Notes: a model not told the origin generated them from the sequence alone. A stretch of DNA of 59,356 nucleotides from Clostridiales bacterium (GCA_012523775.1 JAAYTK010000053.1:1-59356), one strand, 5' to 3'; counted from the first letter of the stretch, positions 16,329 to 26,210 are shown. Numbers and translations: made by a program.

Positions 16329-17066
16329 CTATTTGGTATGATTAGCCATAAATTCGTCAATCTTTCCTTCATCTTTCAATTTCTCAATAACTTTATTAAT
16401 TTCATCGAGCAGTTCCTTATTGCCCTTCTTTACGGCAATTGCATATTTATCCTCGAATAATACTCCGTCTAGAATTGTAAGCTCAGGATTGGTTGCTACC
16501 ATGTCTTCAGCAGGAAATTGGTCCATGACTATGCAGTCTATTTTACCGTTCTTTAAATCCTCTGCTGCTTGGGCAAACTTAGTATAACGCTTTATTTCCT
16601 TGGCTTCTACATTCTCCTCAACCCAAAAATCGGCGATATTACCCTGCTGTACACCAATAATTTTACCATCCAAATCATCTATACTTGCCACAGTGGGATT
16701 ATCCTTGTTTACTACTACAACCTCGGTGGAATCAACATAATCGATGGAAAAATCCATTACCAATGCTCTTTCTTCATCTACAGATACGCCTGCTGCCACG
16801 AAATCAACGGTACCGTTTTGAACAGCCAAAAGTGCTCCGTCAAAATCCATATTCCTGATTTCAAGCTCTTTTCCCAGGTGGTCAGCAATTGCCTTGGCTA
16901 TATCCATGTCTACTCCGACAACCTCATTACCCTTCATATATTCATAGGGTGCAAATCCTGCCTCTGTTCCGACAATTATGGTTTCTTTCTTAGAACCACA
17001 TCCCACCAATAACAATGTCGACAACAATATTGTGATACTCAATAACCCAAAAAATCTCTTTCTCAT
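16329..17066 (-). CDS. polar amino-acid ABC transporter substrate-binding lipoprotein
   Basis: A type II periplasmic-binding-fold protein (SBP_bac_3) of 245 residues, anchored by a lipobox ending LLLVGC near residue 23. The mature part starts IVGTEAGFAPYEY and contains GVDMDIAKAIA and MDFDGALLAVQNGTVDFVAAG, typical of glutamine/cystine/arginine-type binders. The ATG at 17066 has GGAGG five bases upstream; an upstream GTG contains that site and is rejected. Confidence 0.92.
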   Translation of the reverse strand: MRKRFFGLLSITILLSTLLLVGCGSKKETIIVGTEAGFAPYEYMKGNEVVGVDMDIAKAIADHLGKELEIRNMDFDGALLAVQNGTVDFVAAGVSVDEERALVMDFSIDYVDSTEVVVVNKDNPTVASIDDLDGKIIGVQQGNIADFWVEENVEAKEIKRYTKFAQAAEDLKNGKIDCIVMDQFPAEDMVATNPELTILDGVLFEDKYAIAVKKGNKELLDEINKVIEKLKDEGKIDEFMANHTK

Positions 17067-17107
17067 CTCATCCTCCACTCCGCTAAGAAAATCTCATTCT
17101 TAGCATA

Positions 17108-17563
17108 TTACCTTTTATTTTTAGCCTGTAAGGCTAATAGCTCTTCATTATCCACAAGAAATTTACTGTCCAAAACCAGAACGAGTTCACCGTTTACATT
17201 TGCTATAGATTTTATATACTGTGTATTATCACATTTTATAACTTCGGGAACATCAAAGATGTTAGATTCTTCAATATCGATGATGCCCTTAACCTGGTCA
17301 ACCTCGAATGCTATATCCATTTCATCCACGCTGATAATTAAATGTCTGGTGTTCTTATCAGGCTTTATATCCTTAAAGCCAAACTTTCTCCTGAGACTAT
17401 AAACAGGGATATCATTGCCGCGTAAATTCGTCTTGCCCTTAACGTTATTCGGTGATTTGAGCATTCTCTTAATAACCATATCCTTTTCAACAGTGTTCAC
17501 TTCAGAAATATCGATTCCATATTCCTCTTCGTTTAATCGGAAAACCACCTTTTTAGTACTCAT
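17108..17563 (-). CDS. CheW-domain protein
   Basis: A 151-residue single CheW domain (FRLNEEEYGIDISEVNTVE at the start, NLRGNDIPVYSLRRKFG in the middle, ANVNGELVLVLD near the end). CheW proteins scaffold chemoreceptors and the CheA kinase at the cell pole. No cheA, cheY or receptor gene is nearby, so it may be a CheV-less accessory adaptor or serve another signalling array. Flagellar genes elsewhere in the window make chemotaxis plausible. Confidence 0.88.
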   Translation of the reverse strand: MSTKKVVFRLNEEEYGIDISEVNTVEKDMVIKRMLKSPNNVKGKTNLRGNDIPVYSLRRKFGFKDIKPDKNTRHLIISVDEMDIAFEVDQVKGIIDIEESNIFDVPEVIKCDNTQYIKSIANVNGELVLVLDSKFLVDNEELLALQAKNKR

Positions 17564-17611
17564 TAATAATCTCCCTCTTCCTTAATCATAAGTATAGGCT
17601 ATTTTTTAGGA

Positions 17612-18719
17612 TTATTTCTTTGCATTCCATTTTAAGTATGAATTTATGAATGGGTCCAGGTTTCCGTCAAGGACACTGGTTGCATTACCGACTTCCTCAT
17701 TGGTTCTATGGTCCTTTACCATAGTATATGGTTGCAGAACATAGGAACGAATCTGATTACCCCATCCTATTTCCTTAACCTCACCTCTGATCCCCTGTAT
17801 TTTCTCCTGATTTTCCTGCTGTTTCATAAGGAATAATTTGGCCTTAAGCATCTGCATTGCCTTATCCTTATTCTGAAGCTGGGATCGTTCATTCTGACAT
17901 TGTACCACGATGTTAGTAGGAATGTGAGTAATCCTGATGGCGGATGATGTTTTATTAACATGCTGTCCTCCTGCACCGCTCGAGCGATAGGTGTCAATTC
18001 TTAAATCCTTCTCATCAATCTCGATTCCCGTATCCTCCTCAATATCAGGCATGACATCACACGACACAAAGGACGTTTGACGTTTGCCTGCGGCATTAAA
18101 GGGCGATATCCTAACTAAACGGTGTACTCCACGCTCAGATTTAAGGTAACCAAAAGCATTATCACCATTAACCTGCAGTGTAACCGATTTAAAACCCGCC
18201 TCATCACCATCCAAAAAGTCAAGGATTTGAGTGCTATAACCTCTCTTATCGGCCCATCTTTGGTACATTCTAAGAAGCATGCTTGCCCAGTCACAGCTTT
18301 CTGTTCCCCCTGCACCGGCATGCAAAGTGAGAATTGCATTATAGCTGTCATAAGGCTCCGATAACAATGTCTTTAGCTTTAAATCTTCTAAATCAGCTAT
18401 AAACATATTCAAGGCTTCCTCTATCTCCGGTATTAAGGATTCATCACCTTCCTCATATCCCATCTGGATTAGTGTGGCAACATCATCATATTCTGATTTT
18501 AATCTATTATATTCATCTACTGTACCTTTTAGCTTTGTAAGCTCCTTCATGATAATCTGAGCTTTATTGGCATCATCCCAAAAATCCGACTCTGCCATTA
18601 TTTTTTGTATTTCAGCTATTCTTAATTTCTTTCCTGAAAGGTCAAAGTGAATCCCCCACTTCAACCAGTGGTTTTTCGTAGGATTCCAATGTATATTTAA
18701 ACTGATCTAGCTCAACCAC
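17612..18719 (-). CDS. prfB: peptide chain release factor 2, with programmed +1 frameshift
   Basis: RF2 ends translation at UAA and UGA. The GGQ motif (SSGAGGQHVNKTSS) and the SPF stop-recognition tripeptide (RISPFNAAGKRQ) are present. The long frame alone lacks a proper start. Upstream, a GTG at 18719 with GAGGTGA before it opens a 25-codon zero frame ending CTT TGA C, where a +1 slip joins the main frame to give 368 residues. This is the classical autoregulation: low RF2 favours frameshifting. Full length is usual for RF2. Confidence 0.95.
18641..18657 (-). promoter_or_regulatory. programmed +1 frameshift site of prfB
   Basis: On the minus strand a Shine-Dalgarno-like GGGGG (18653-18657) is followed after five bases by CTTTGAC (18641-18647) with an in-frame TGA at 18642-18644. 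In E. coli the gap from AGGGGG to CTT is three bases, so the spacing here is slightly longer. Confidence 0.92.
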
Positions 18720-18743
18720 TTAATCACCTCTTTATCTTTATGA

Positions 18744-21317
18744 TTAGGCATTTCGCCCACAACAATGTTTATATTTTCTTCCGCTGCCACAGGGGCATGG
18801 ATCATTAGGCTGTATCTTTTTACCCGTTCTTCTGATGGGTGCATTGGCTAAGCTGTCATCCCTATTTGTACCGGTTACCTTTGCAACCTGCTCTCTCTCG
18901 ACCTTCTGCTCAATTCTAACATGCATTAAAGCCTTAACTGTTTCCTCTTGAATAGCAGCCGTCATAGCCTCAAACATTTCGTATCCCTGGAATTTATATT
19001 CCACGATAGGCTGACGGTTACCATAGGCCTGAAGACCGATTCCCTGGCGTAGCTGGTCCATATCATCAATATGATCCATCCATTTTCTGTCGATTGACTT
19101 AAGGAGTATGACTCGCTCTATTTCTCTTAACTGCTCAATCTCAGGAAACTGTGCTTCTTTTTCCTCATAAAGCTTAACAGCTATTTCCTTTAATTGCTGA
19201 ATCAGATCGTTTTTCTTAATGCTCTTCATCTGTTCAGGTTTGATAACAACCGGATCCATTGGTATTATGGGAAGTAAAAGGTTGTTTAACTCATTCAAAT
19301 CCCATTCACTGGCAGGTTGATCCTCGCTTATGCAGGCATTTACACAGCCCTCAACCGTATCAGTAATCATCTTATATATGGTATCCCGCATGCTTTCTCC
19401 ATCCAGGACTCTTCTTCTTTCTGCATATATAACTTCTCTTTGCTCATTGTTTACTTGGTCGTATTCCAATAGATTCTTTCTTATACCAAAGTTGTTGCTC
19501 TCAATTCTCTTTTGTGCCTTCTCAATCGCATTTGACAGCATTTTATGCTCAATCTGTTCACCGTCGGCTATTCCCAGAGAATTAAAAATATTCATCAGTC
19601 TCTCCGAGCCGAACAGACGCATCAGGTCATCTTCCAGTGAAATATAGAAACGGGATTCACCGGGGTCACCCTGTCTTCCTGCACGACCACGAAGCTGATT
19701 ATCAATACGTCTGGCTTCATGTCTTTCAGTACCTATAATCTTAAGGCCGCCTACTTCTGCTACGCCCTCTCCCAGTTTTATATCGGTACCACGACCGGCC
19801 ATATTGGTAGCAATGGTAACCGCTCCAAGCTTTCCGGCTTCGGCTATAATCTCAGCCTCCATCTCATGAAACTTAGCATTAAGTACATTATGAGGAATAT
19901 TCCTTTTCTTTAATAAAGCACTGATTTCCTCTGATGCCTCGATTGTAATAGTACCTACAAGTACCGGCTGTCCTTTCTTATAGGACTCTTCAACATCATT
20001 AATGATTGCCTGAAGCTTTTCTTTATGTGTTTTATAAACAGCATCCTGTCTGTCGATACGTGCAATGGGAAGATTGGTCGGAATCTCTATTACGTCCATT
20101 CCGTATATTTCTCTGAATTCCTGTTCCTCAGTCAATGCAGTACCTGTCATACCACACTTCTTCTTATATTTGTTAAAGAAGTTCTGAAATGTAATCGTAG
20201 CTAATGTCTTGCTTTCTCTCTTAACCTTAACTCGCTCTTTTGCTTCTATTGCCTGATGAAGTCCGTCACTGTAGCGTCTACCCGGCATTATACGTCCTGT
20301 AAACTCGTCCACTATTAAGACCTCATTATCCTTAACCACATAGTCCTTATCCCTATGCATTAAATTATGTGCTCTGAGCGCCAGTATTATATTATGTTGA
20401 ATCTCGAGATTCTCCGGGTCTGCCAGATTCTCGATATTAAAAAAGCTTTCTACCTTCTTAACACCATCTGCTGTCAGGTGGACATTCTTCTCCTTTTCAT
20501 TAACTATAAAGTCGCCTTCTTCTTTAATTTCTTCCTTCATGATGGCGGCCATCTTGGTCATCTCACCGCTGGCCTTACCCTTTATCATCTGTCTGGCGAG
20601 AATGTCACAGACACGATAAAGCTCGGTAGACTTACCACTGCTGCCTGATATAATAAGCGGAGTTCGTGCTTCATCAATAAGTACAGAGTCTACCTCGTCT
20701 ATGATTGCATAATGCAGATCTCTCTGAACCAGCTGTTCCTTATAAATAACCATGTTATCCCTTAGGTAGTCAAAGCCAAACTCATTATTGGTACCATAGG
20801 TTATATCGCAGGCATAAGCCTCCCGTCTCTCATCCCTTTCCAGGCTGTTTAGAATAACTCCTACCTTTAAGCCCAAAAACTCATGGATTTGACCCATCCA
20901 TTCAGCGTCACGCTTGGCCAGGTAATCATTAACAGTAACTATATGGACGCCCTTGCCTTCAAGAGCATTTAAATATGCAGGCAAAGTAGCCATCAGGGTT
21001 TTACCTTCACCGGTTTTCATCTCTGCAATACGTCCCTGATGAAGGATGACACCACTAATAAGCTGCACCCTATAATGTCTCTGTTTTATTGTCCTTTTCG
21101 CAGACTCACGAACAACGGCATAGGCTTCAACTAATATATCATCAAGTGTTTCCCCATTCTTAAGTCTGTTCTTAAACTCGGTTGTTTTAGCTCTAAGTGC
21201 TTCATCTGACAGCTTCTCAAACTCAGGCTCCAATGCCTCAATCCGATCCACAATAGGCAACACTCGTTTTATTTCTCTCTCACTATGAGTTCCAAATATC
21301 TTTTCAAAAAGTCCCAT
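18744..21317 (-). CDS. secA: preprotein translocase ATPase SecA
   Basis: SecA drives protein export through SecYEG. The 857-residue protein has Walker A MKTGEGKT (about 101-108), the [19 protein letters not shown] block, [12 protein letters not shown] and [15 protein letters not shown]-terminal zinc finger [14 protein letters not shown] binds SecB or ribosome. It lies 24 bases upstream of the prfB start, an arrangement common in Firmicutes; both are probably cotranscribed. Signal-peptide proteins in this window (NlpC hydrolase, beta-helix protein) are likely clients. Confidence 0.98.
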   Translation of the reverse strand: MGLFEKIFGTHSEREIKRVLPIVDRIEALEPEFEKLSDEALRAKTTEFKNRLKNGETLDDILVEAYAVVRESAKRTIKQRHYRVQLISGVILHQGRIAEMKTGEGKTLMATLPAYLNALEGKGVHIVTVNDYLAKRDAEWMGQIHEFLGLKVGVILNSLERDERREAYACDITYGTNNEFGFDYLRDNMVIYKEQLVQRDLHYAIIDEVDSVLIDEARTPLIISGSSGKSTELYRVCDILARQMIKGKASGEMTKMAAIMKEEIKEEGDFIVNEKEKNVHLTADGVKKVESFFNIENLADPENLEIQHNIILALRAHNLMHRDKDYVVKDNEVLIVDEFTGRIMPGRRYSDGLHQAIEAKERVKVKRESKTLATITFQNFFNKYKKKCGMTGTALTEEQEFREIYGMDVIEIPTNLPIARIDRQDAVYKTHKEKLQAIINDVEESYKKGQPVLVGTITIEASEEISALLKKRNIPHNVLNAKFHEMEAEIIAEAGKLGAVTIATNMAGRGTDIKLGEGVAEVGGLKIIGTERHEARRIDNQLRGRAGRQGDPGESRFYISLEDDLMRLFGSERLMNIFNSLGIADGEQIEHKMLSNAIEKAQKRIESNNFGIRKNLLEYDQVNNEQREVIYAERRRVLDGESMRDTIYKMITDTVEGCVNACISEDQPASEWDLNELNNLLLPIIPMDPVVIKPEQMKSIKKNDLIQQLKEIAVKLYEEKEAQFPEIEQLREIERVILLKSIDRKWMDHIDDMDQLRQGIGLQAYGNRQPIVEYKFQGYEMFEAMTAAIQEETVKALMHVRIEQKVEREQVAKVTGTNRDDSLANAPIRRTGKKIQPNDPCPCGSGRKYKHCCGRNA

Positions 21318-21465
21318 TATAATTTCAACTCCTGTATTTCACATAATTATGCGATTATTCACCTAATATTGTAACATTACAAGTATTGTTATTCAACTTA
21401 TTTTTATTAATTTGAACTTGGTATGTAAAGGCTTATCAATTGGAGGATATTTCAAAATTTATCAA

Positions 21466-21496
21466 GAGGGTGCATATATACTCAATATGCACCCTC
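21466..21496 (-). terminator. hairpin between hpf and secA
   Basis: A 12-bp perfect stem GAGGGTGCATAT/ATATGCACCCTC with a 7-base loop. The minus-strand tail TTGATAAATTTT is only moderately T-rich, so termination may be incomplete. Confidence 0.65.
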
Positions 21497-21551
21497 CTGA
21501 ATATTATTGTGAAGTATCCACTACAAGGTCATTTTGTTTAATTTGCAAAGT

Positions 21552-22079
21552 TTAATACTCGGGTTCGATAAGTCCATAGGTATTTCCTTTACGCTTATAG
21601 ACTACATTTACTTCGTTGGTACTGGCATTTCTAAATACATAGAAACTATGTCCCAATAATTCCATCTGAACACATGCTTCCTCAGCATCCATAGGTTTAA
21701 TAGCGAATCTCTTTGTTTTAACTATCTTAATTCCATCATCTTCATCGTAATCATCCATCATAAATGTCTTGTTAAAATTAGTAGATGCTTGTTTATGACT
21801 TATCAATTTATTCTTATACTTCCGCAACTGGCGTTCTATAATTTCTTCAACCAAATCAATTGAAACATACATATCATTACTGGTTTCTTCGGCTCTTATA
21901 ATACTACCTTTGACCGGAATTGTTACCTCGATTTTTTGTCTTTCTTTTTCAACACTTAGTGTAACATGAACTTCCGTATCAGGAGTGAAATAACGTTCCA
22001 GCTTTCCAATTTTCTCATATACAGCTGTCTTTAAGCTTTCCGTTACATCAATATTCTTTCCACTGATAATATAACGCAT
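21552..22079 (-). CDS. hpf: long-form ribosome hibernation promoting factor
   Basis: Dimerises and silences 70S ribosomes in starvation. The 175-residue length marks the long form: an N-terminal S30AE/HPF domain (about 1-105) and a C-terminal dimerisation domain (about 120-175; EEACVQMELLGHSFYVFRN...NVVYKRKGNTYGLIEP). It has a consensus promoter and stands alone between secA and a long gene-free stretch. The order hpf-secA-prfB is widely conserved in Firmicutes. Confidence 0.96.
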   Translation of the reverse strand: MRYIISGKNIDVTESLKTAVYEKIGKLERYFTPDTEVHVTLSVEKERQKIEVTIPVKGSIIRAEETSNDMYVSIDLVEEIIERQLRKYKNKLISHKQASTNFNKTFMMDDYDEDDGIKIVKTKRFAIKPMDAEEACVQMELLGHSFYVFRNASTNEVNVVYKRKGNTYGLIEPEY

Positions 22080-22124
22080 AAGATCAACTCCTTATTCTAT
22101 TAGCATAATTCTATGCTTAAATAA

Positions 22125-22153
22125 ATTATAGCATAGTGCAAAAAAAGTGACAA
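22125..22153 (-). promoter_or_regulatory. promoter of hpf
   Basis: TTGTCA (22148-22153), 17 bases, TATAAT (22125-22130) on the minus strand. The short leader contains a hairpin AGCATA/TATGCT at 22102-22117. Confidence 0.8.
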
Positions 22154-22694
22154 GCACTTTAGGCTTTGCGGTCAAGTGTATGAAGCTCATAAAATATACA
22201 TATTATTTACCCAATTTTACATTATCCTTACTTTTCCAACTTTTTTTGTTAAGATTTTGGCAATTTAATTTATATTTAAGTATTTTCCGACAATACAATT
22301 CTATTGTTTAATGCTGTAGTTTTTAGTAAATTTAGTTCGATTTATCAGAAGTAACAAAACGGATTTTCGAACTTGACAAGCTTTTTCCCATGCGACAAGA
22401 GTAGTTTATAAATGTGGATAATGTGGATAAATCCGTGTATAACTTCTTTTTAAGGGTTTTTTAATGTTGATAACTTTTTTTCGTATAATTTCTTTAAAAA
22501 CGATTATATCCATAATATGTAAATTTTATTCGGGCTTTTGTGCAAGATTACTATATCACTCTTTGTCAATAGGCCTTTTCTAGGATTTTATATCTATTTT
22601 TAAAAAAAGAGAATTTCACTAATTTAATCAATTTTCAAAACTTTATGAAAGCTTCATTTATATATCAAAATACAAATACAATTATAAAGCGTCC
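22154..22694. other. gene-free AT-rich stretch with DnaA-box cluster
   Basis: No open reading frame or RNA gene is supported here. The notable content is a run of DnaA boxes in one orientation: two perfect, directly abutting TGTGGATAA sites (22413-22421 and 22422-22430), then CGTGTATAA (22434-22442) and TGTTGATAA (22465-22473), each one base off the consensus. A 7-bp inverted repeat AGTTCGA/TCGAACT (22334-22340, 22367-22373) lies just upstream, and T-rich DNA follows. This resembles part of an origin, or a DnaA-binding regulatory or titration site. No dnaA or dnaN is in the window. Confidence 0.6.
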
Positions 22695-22723
22695 AAAAAA
22701 ACCATGGTCTGTTGAGACCATGG
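22695..22723 (-). terminator. terminator of the PilZ gene
   Basis: CCATGGTCT pairs perfectly with AGACCATGG around a 4-base loop, followed by seven T on the minus strand. Confidence 0.92.
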
Positions 22724-22747
22724 CATGATAACTTATACTAGCATGAT

Positions 22748-23110
22748 TTAAGATTTAAGACTCCGTTCGTAATGATCCACCTTTTCCGCAAGAAAAGGAG
22801 CAAGTCCCACAAATTCAGCACCATATACCTTTAGATTTCCTTCTGACTTTCCGGTTCGGACAATTTGTATTACAACTCTAAAAAAATCTCCGTTGCTAAA
22901 CTCAATAGTGCCTCTAAAGTAATAACCTATCGGCAAGTTGGCCTCACTGACAAATCCTATACCGCTTTTAGAGATATCGAAGACCGTAATAGAAGCTCCA
23001 ATATTGCTGACTATTACATTATCCTGTTTGAAAATCTCATCTATCTCCAGAGTAAGATTGATAGGTAATCTTTTATATCTTCTTCTTTCCTTAATATTTT
23101 CCGCTTCCAT
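22748..23110 (-). CDS. PilZ-domain protein, putative c-di-GMP receptor
   Basis: A 120-residue protein that is a single PilZ domain. The RxxxR motif (R10-R14 in RRRYKRLP) and the D/N-x-S-x-x-G motif (DISKSG, 45-50) needed for cyclic di-GMP binding are intact. PilZ proteins commonly slow flagella or control exopolysaccharide. There is no effector domain, so it must act through a partner. It has its own strong terminator and is probably monocistronic. Confidence 0.9.
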   Translation of the reverse strand: MEAENIKERRRYKRLPINLTLEIDEIFKQDNVIVSNIGASITVFDISKSGIGFVSEANLPIGYYFRGTIEFSNGDFFRVVIQIVRTGKSEGNLKVYGAEFVGLAPFLAEKVDHYERSLKS

Positions 23111-23203
23111 TTGCTACTCCTTCAATTACAAATAGATATTATCTATCCTATATATACTATATTTTACCACAATTATTAACTTTATCCAGCATATTTTAAG
23201 AAT

Positions 23204-23255
23204 TGGGCTATTTAGTAACTTCACCGAAAATTCCCGGTAGTTAATAAACAGCCCA
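23204..23255 (-). terminator. terminator of the NlpC/P60 gene
   Basis: A long imperfect stem TGGGCT-TTTA-TAACT against AGTTA-TAAA-AGCCCA encloses an inner hairpin ACCG/CGGT. The minus-strand tail is only moderately T-rich. Confidence 0.65.
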
Positions 23256-23267
23256 GACTTATTATGT

Positions 23268-24521
23268 CTAATTAACGATTCTTCTTACACAATACACTTT
23301 ACGATAGTTGTACTTCGATATAATAATACCCTGCTTCGAACTGGCAGCATGTACAATCTTATCATTACCAATATACAAGGCTACATGGTTTACAGTACCT
23401 TTGCTGTTGGTATAGAATATTAGGTCACCCGGTTGGCGATCACTAATATTAACTTTCCGACCGGCTGATTTCGCCTGATCTCTGGAGACTCTCGGAAGCT
23501 TATATCCGAATTGCTGATATATGGTATATACGAAGCCTGAGCAGTCAGCACCCTTTGTCAGACTGGTTCCGCCCCATACATATCTGTTACCGACAAATTT
23601 CTGTGCATAGCTGGCAATCTCTTTACCTAGAGCACTGCCAGAGCTTGAGCTTCCTGAAGGCTTATCTTCTTCCTTCTTGGATTCTTCAGATTTTTTCTTC
23701 TCCTCGGCGGCTTTTCTGGCTTCCTCCTGTCTTCTGGCTTCCTCGATTCGCCTTCTTTCTTCTTCCTCTGCCAGACGCTGTAGTCTTTCAGCCTCGGCTC
23801 TCTCTGCCTCACGCTGCTGCCTGATTAGCCTTTGCTCTTCCTCTATGGATATTGCCTCTTTGAATATTACCTCAATCTCTACATAATCCTTATGTACAAA
23901 ACCGGTAAAGTCATCACCGGAATCATCGGTACTTAACAGGATTTCTGCCCACTCATCATATTCCTTAATAACCGGAAAGCGCTCTCCTAATGGAATCAAT
24001 TCCAATGTTCTGGAATCAGTGCTTTGCGCTTCACGAACCCGCAATGTTTGGGTTTTCACTACAGTGGCATACTTCTCAGCATGCTCGTCGGCTAATTTTT
24101 CTGCCGCCTTACCGGTGGCCAGATAATTTGATGCTATATAGCCCTCCACATCGCCGGATACTATTTTAACCCAGTCACCCTCAAGCCATTCCAATATTTC
24201 CGCCGCACATCCGTTATATAGCTTGCCGACTATTTCACTTTCGGTCGAAGGCTGACTTCTTACATTAACATAATTGCTTGCAATAGACACACCGAGATTG
24301 GCAAACGGTGAATATATCTCTGCGTTGAATAATTCGGTTATTTTTTTGCTCACCTCATTATCCCCACAGGAATATACATTGTCCAAAGTCTTGGATATAC
24401 CAGCTACACCATACTCAACTGATGTCGTCTGCTCGGCAAATGCTTTATCCTTTGAAGCTGACAAGAACATAAAGGCTGATGCTACAAATATTGCAGTTTT
24501 CAGGGCCCGATACTTTCTCAT
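23268..24521 (-). CDS. secreted NlpC/P60 peptidoglycan endopeptidase with SH3 domains
   Basis: A 417-residue exported cell-wall hydrolase. Residues 1-30 are a signal peptide (AFAE end). Two bacterial SH3 domains (about 78-137 and 150-217) should bind the wall, followed by a Glu/Arg-rich helix (about 222-287), a Ser-rich hinge and a C-terminal NlpC/P60 domain (about 300-417). The catalytic triad is visible: Cys327 in ADCSGF, His379 in NHVALY and His391. The N-terminal half is clearly related to the hydrolase at 53417-54724. Likely role is septum or stem-peptide cleavage. Confidence 0.93.
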   Translation of the reverse strand: MRKYRALKTAIFVASAFMFLSASKDKAFAEQTTSVEYGVAGISKTLDNVYSCGDNEVSKKITELFNAEIYSPFANLGVSIASNYVNVRSQPSTESEIVGKLYNGCAAEILEWLEGDWVKIVSGDVEGYIASNYLATGKAAEKLADEHAEKYATVVKTQTLRVREAQSTDSRTLELIPLGERFPVIKEYDEWAEILLSTDDSGDDFTGFVHKDYVEIEVIFKEAISIEEEQRLIRQQREAERAEAERLQRLAEEEERRRIEEARRQEEARKAAEEKKKSEESKKEEDKPSGSSSSGSALGKEIASYAQKFVGNRYVWGGTSLTKGADCSGFVYTIYQQFGYKLPRVSRDQAKSAGRKVNISDRQPGDLIFYTNSKGTVNHVALYIGNDKIVHAASSKQGIIISKYNYRKVYCVRRIVN

Positions 24522-24626
24522 TGGTTCTTCCTCCCAAGTATTGCAAGCAACTTAATTGCTTATGTCTTATGCAAAGTGGATTCGCTATGGTATAATTGTT
24601 ACAAAAGTGTTACATCTTTGATAATT

Positions 24627-24655
24627 ATTATAGCAAATCCTATACTTGGTGTCAA
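24627..24655 (-). promoter_or_regulatory. promoter of the NlpC/P60 gene
   Basis: TTGACA (24650-24655), 17 bases, TATAAT (24627-24632): a perfect consensus sigma-A promoter on the minus strand, giving a leader of about 100 bases. Confidence 0.85.
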
Positions 24656-24743
24656 TAAATTATTGTAGAAAACCCTCTCAAAAGTGGCTAAAATATCACC
24701 TTTTTAGGCTTTTTCACTGTATTTGCAGTATTTTTGTTTATGG

Positions 24744-25661
24744 TTAATTTTGATTTAAATATCTTTCTACTGCTGTAATAGCATTTGCACCGTCTGATGC
24801 AGCCGTAATAATCTGTCTCAAATCCTTGGTCCTTATGTCACCCGCCGCAAAGATTCCCGGGACATTCGTCTCACAGCTCTCTCCGGCGATAATATATCCA
24901 CTCTCGTCAGTAGCTACTATATCCTTAAATATCTGTGAGTTGGGAATATACCCTACGGCAATAAATACTCCTTCAACCTTTAGGTTGGAGGTTTCGCCTG
25001 TCTTTACATTCTTAATATCAAGGGAATCGACCGTTTCTGTACCGTTAATGCTTTCTACAACGCTATCCCATAAAACCGTAACATTATCATTTTTAAGCAG
25101 CTTGTTTACACTACTCTTGATCGCTCTAAACTCATCTCTTCTGTGGATTACATATACTCTTTCACATATTCTGGATAGGAAAATGGCATCTTCAACAGCA
25201 ACATCCCCTCCGCCTACAACTGCCACTGTCTTATTCTTAAAGAACGCACCGTCACAGGTTGCACAATAGGATACTCCTAATCCGGATAACCTCTCCTCAC
25301 CGGGAACATTCAGATGCCGTGGCAATCCCCCTGATGCAATGATAATCGTCTTGGCCTGATAGCGGGTTCCGTCATCCAGAATGACTACCTTAATATCATC
25401 TTCAAGCTTAAATTCAACTACCTCTCCGTTAATAAAGGTTGTATTTAACTTGTCGCAATGCTCTCTGAATTTGACACTTAGATCGAAGCCGCTTATACCG
25501 GGAGTACCGGGGTAATTATCCACCTCATAGGTATTAATAATTTGGCCACCGCTCATTCCGGTCTTTTCTATAACTATATTTGTGAGTTCGGCCCTTTGTG
25601 CATAAATTGCCGCAGACAATCCTGCCGGACCTGAACCGATTATAATAACATCATATATCAT
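24744..25661 (-). CDS. trxB: thioredoxin reductase
   Basis: An FAD/NADPH flavoenzyme of 305 residues that reduces thioredoxin. FAD loop GSGPAGLSAA is at about 9-18, the redox pair is in YCATCDGAFF (about 132-141), the NADPH loop is VGGGDVAVE and the C-terminal FAD motif is GIFAAGDIR. The ATG at 25661 has AAGGAGG five bases upstream; an earlier ATG contains that site. No thioredoxin gene is adjacent. Confidence 0.95.
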   Translation of the reverse strand: MIYDVIIIGSGPAGLSAAIYAQRAELTNIVIEKTGMSGGQIINTYEVDNYPGTPGISGFDLSVKFREHCDKLNTTFINGEVVEFKLEDDIKVVILDDGTRYQAKTIIIASGGLPRHLNVPGEERLSGLGVSYCATCDGAFFKNKTVAVVGGGDVAVEDAIFLSRICERVYVIHRRDEFRAIKSSVNKLLKNDNVTVLWDSVVESINGTETVDSLDIKNVKTGETSNLKVEGVFIAVGYIPNSQIFKDIVATDESGYIIAGESCETNVPGIFAAGDIRTKDLRQIITAASDGANAITAVERYLNQN

Positions 25662-25771
25662 AGTAACCTCCTTCATGTAAGTTTATTTGATATTTTAGTG
25701 CTAGTGTGCTATACTCTATATATATTAACCTTATATTTTTTACCCGTCCAATAACAGAACAGGAGTGTAAT

Positions 25772-25948
25772 ATGAAGATAACTTCCCTACCGATACCGAC
25801 AAACCCATCAATAGACAGCGTCGACGTGGGTATAGCGGTACTGGCAAAAAACCTTGATACTATTGAGAAGCTCGGACAAAGCATGATTAAAATGATGGAA
25901 CAGTCCGTCGCACCTCAGCTTGGGCAAAATATCGACATTAGATTATAG
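25772..25948 (+). CDS. YjfB-like putative motility protein
   Basis: A 58-residue protein (MKITSLPIPTNP...) with an amphipathic helix VDVGIAVLAKNLDTIEKLGQSMIKMMEQS and the ending PQLGQNIDIRL. The pattern of V-A-V-L-K-x-x-DT-x-x-x-G-x-x-L and a C-terminal LG-x-x-ID matches the small YjfB motility family as I recall it; its function is not established. The ATG has GGAG seven bases upstream, and a longer frame upstream is rejected as it lacks a binding site. It is divergent from trxB. Confidence 0.7.
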   Translation: MKITSLPIPTNPSIDSVDVGIAVLAKNLDTIEKLGQSMIKMMEQSVAPQLGQNIDIRL

Positions 25949-25978
25949 GCCATATTATAATATTGGAATTTGATTTTA

Positions 25979-26140
25979 TCAGTTCCTGATATTATTAATA
26001 TGGTTTTTAATTTCCGTAATATCCATCTCTTCAAAGCCACCTTTCAGCTTCTTCAAGTCTTGGCATTTCTCCCTTAAAACAAGCCTATTATACCAAAACC
26101 ATATTATAAATACCAGTATTGTTACAAACTTTGCTAGTAT
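25979..26140 (-). pseudogene. possible small membrane-protein remnant without a start codon
   Basis: Reading the minus strand from 26140 to a TGA at 25979 gives 53 sense codons: a hydrophobic stretch (KFVTILVFIIWFWYNRLVL) then a charged helical tail (EKCQDLKKLKGGFEEMDITEIKN). This looks like a one-helix membrane protein, but there is no ATG, GTG or TTG before the hydrophobic part and no ribosome binding site. It may be a decayed gene, use a rare start such as ATA or CTG, or be chance. Confidence 0.3.
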
Positions 26141-26210
26141 TTATTGAAAATATATGGTATGTTATTATTTATAAAATTTCAATAGAAATGTTTTAGGAAA
26201 GGTTGTTATT

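Noticed and set aside
18612-18664. TTG at 18664 as the start of prfB
   Set aside because: It has no binding site and would omit the upstream zero frame ending in CTTTGAC, which explains the gene as a programmed frameshift.
22154-22694. Hidden gene or c-di-GMP riboswitch upstream of hpf/PilZ
   Set aside because: All frames are broken by frequent stops and no GEMM-type conserved blocks were found.
25725-25754. Sigma-D (flagellar) promoter for the YjfB-like gene
   Set aside because: TTAA and CCAATAA resemble the elements, but the spacing (17-19 bases) and the -10 match are too poor to claim.
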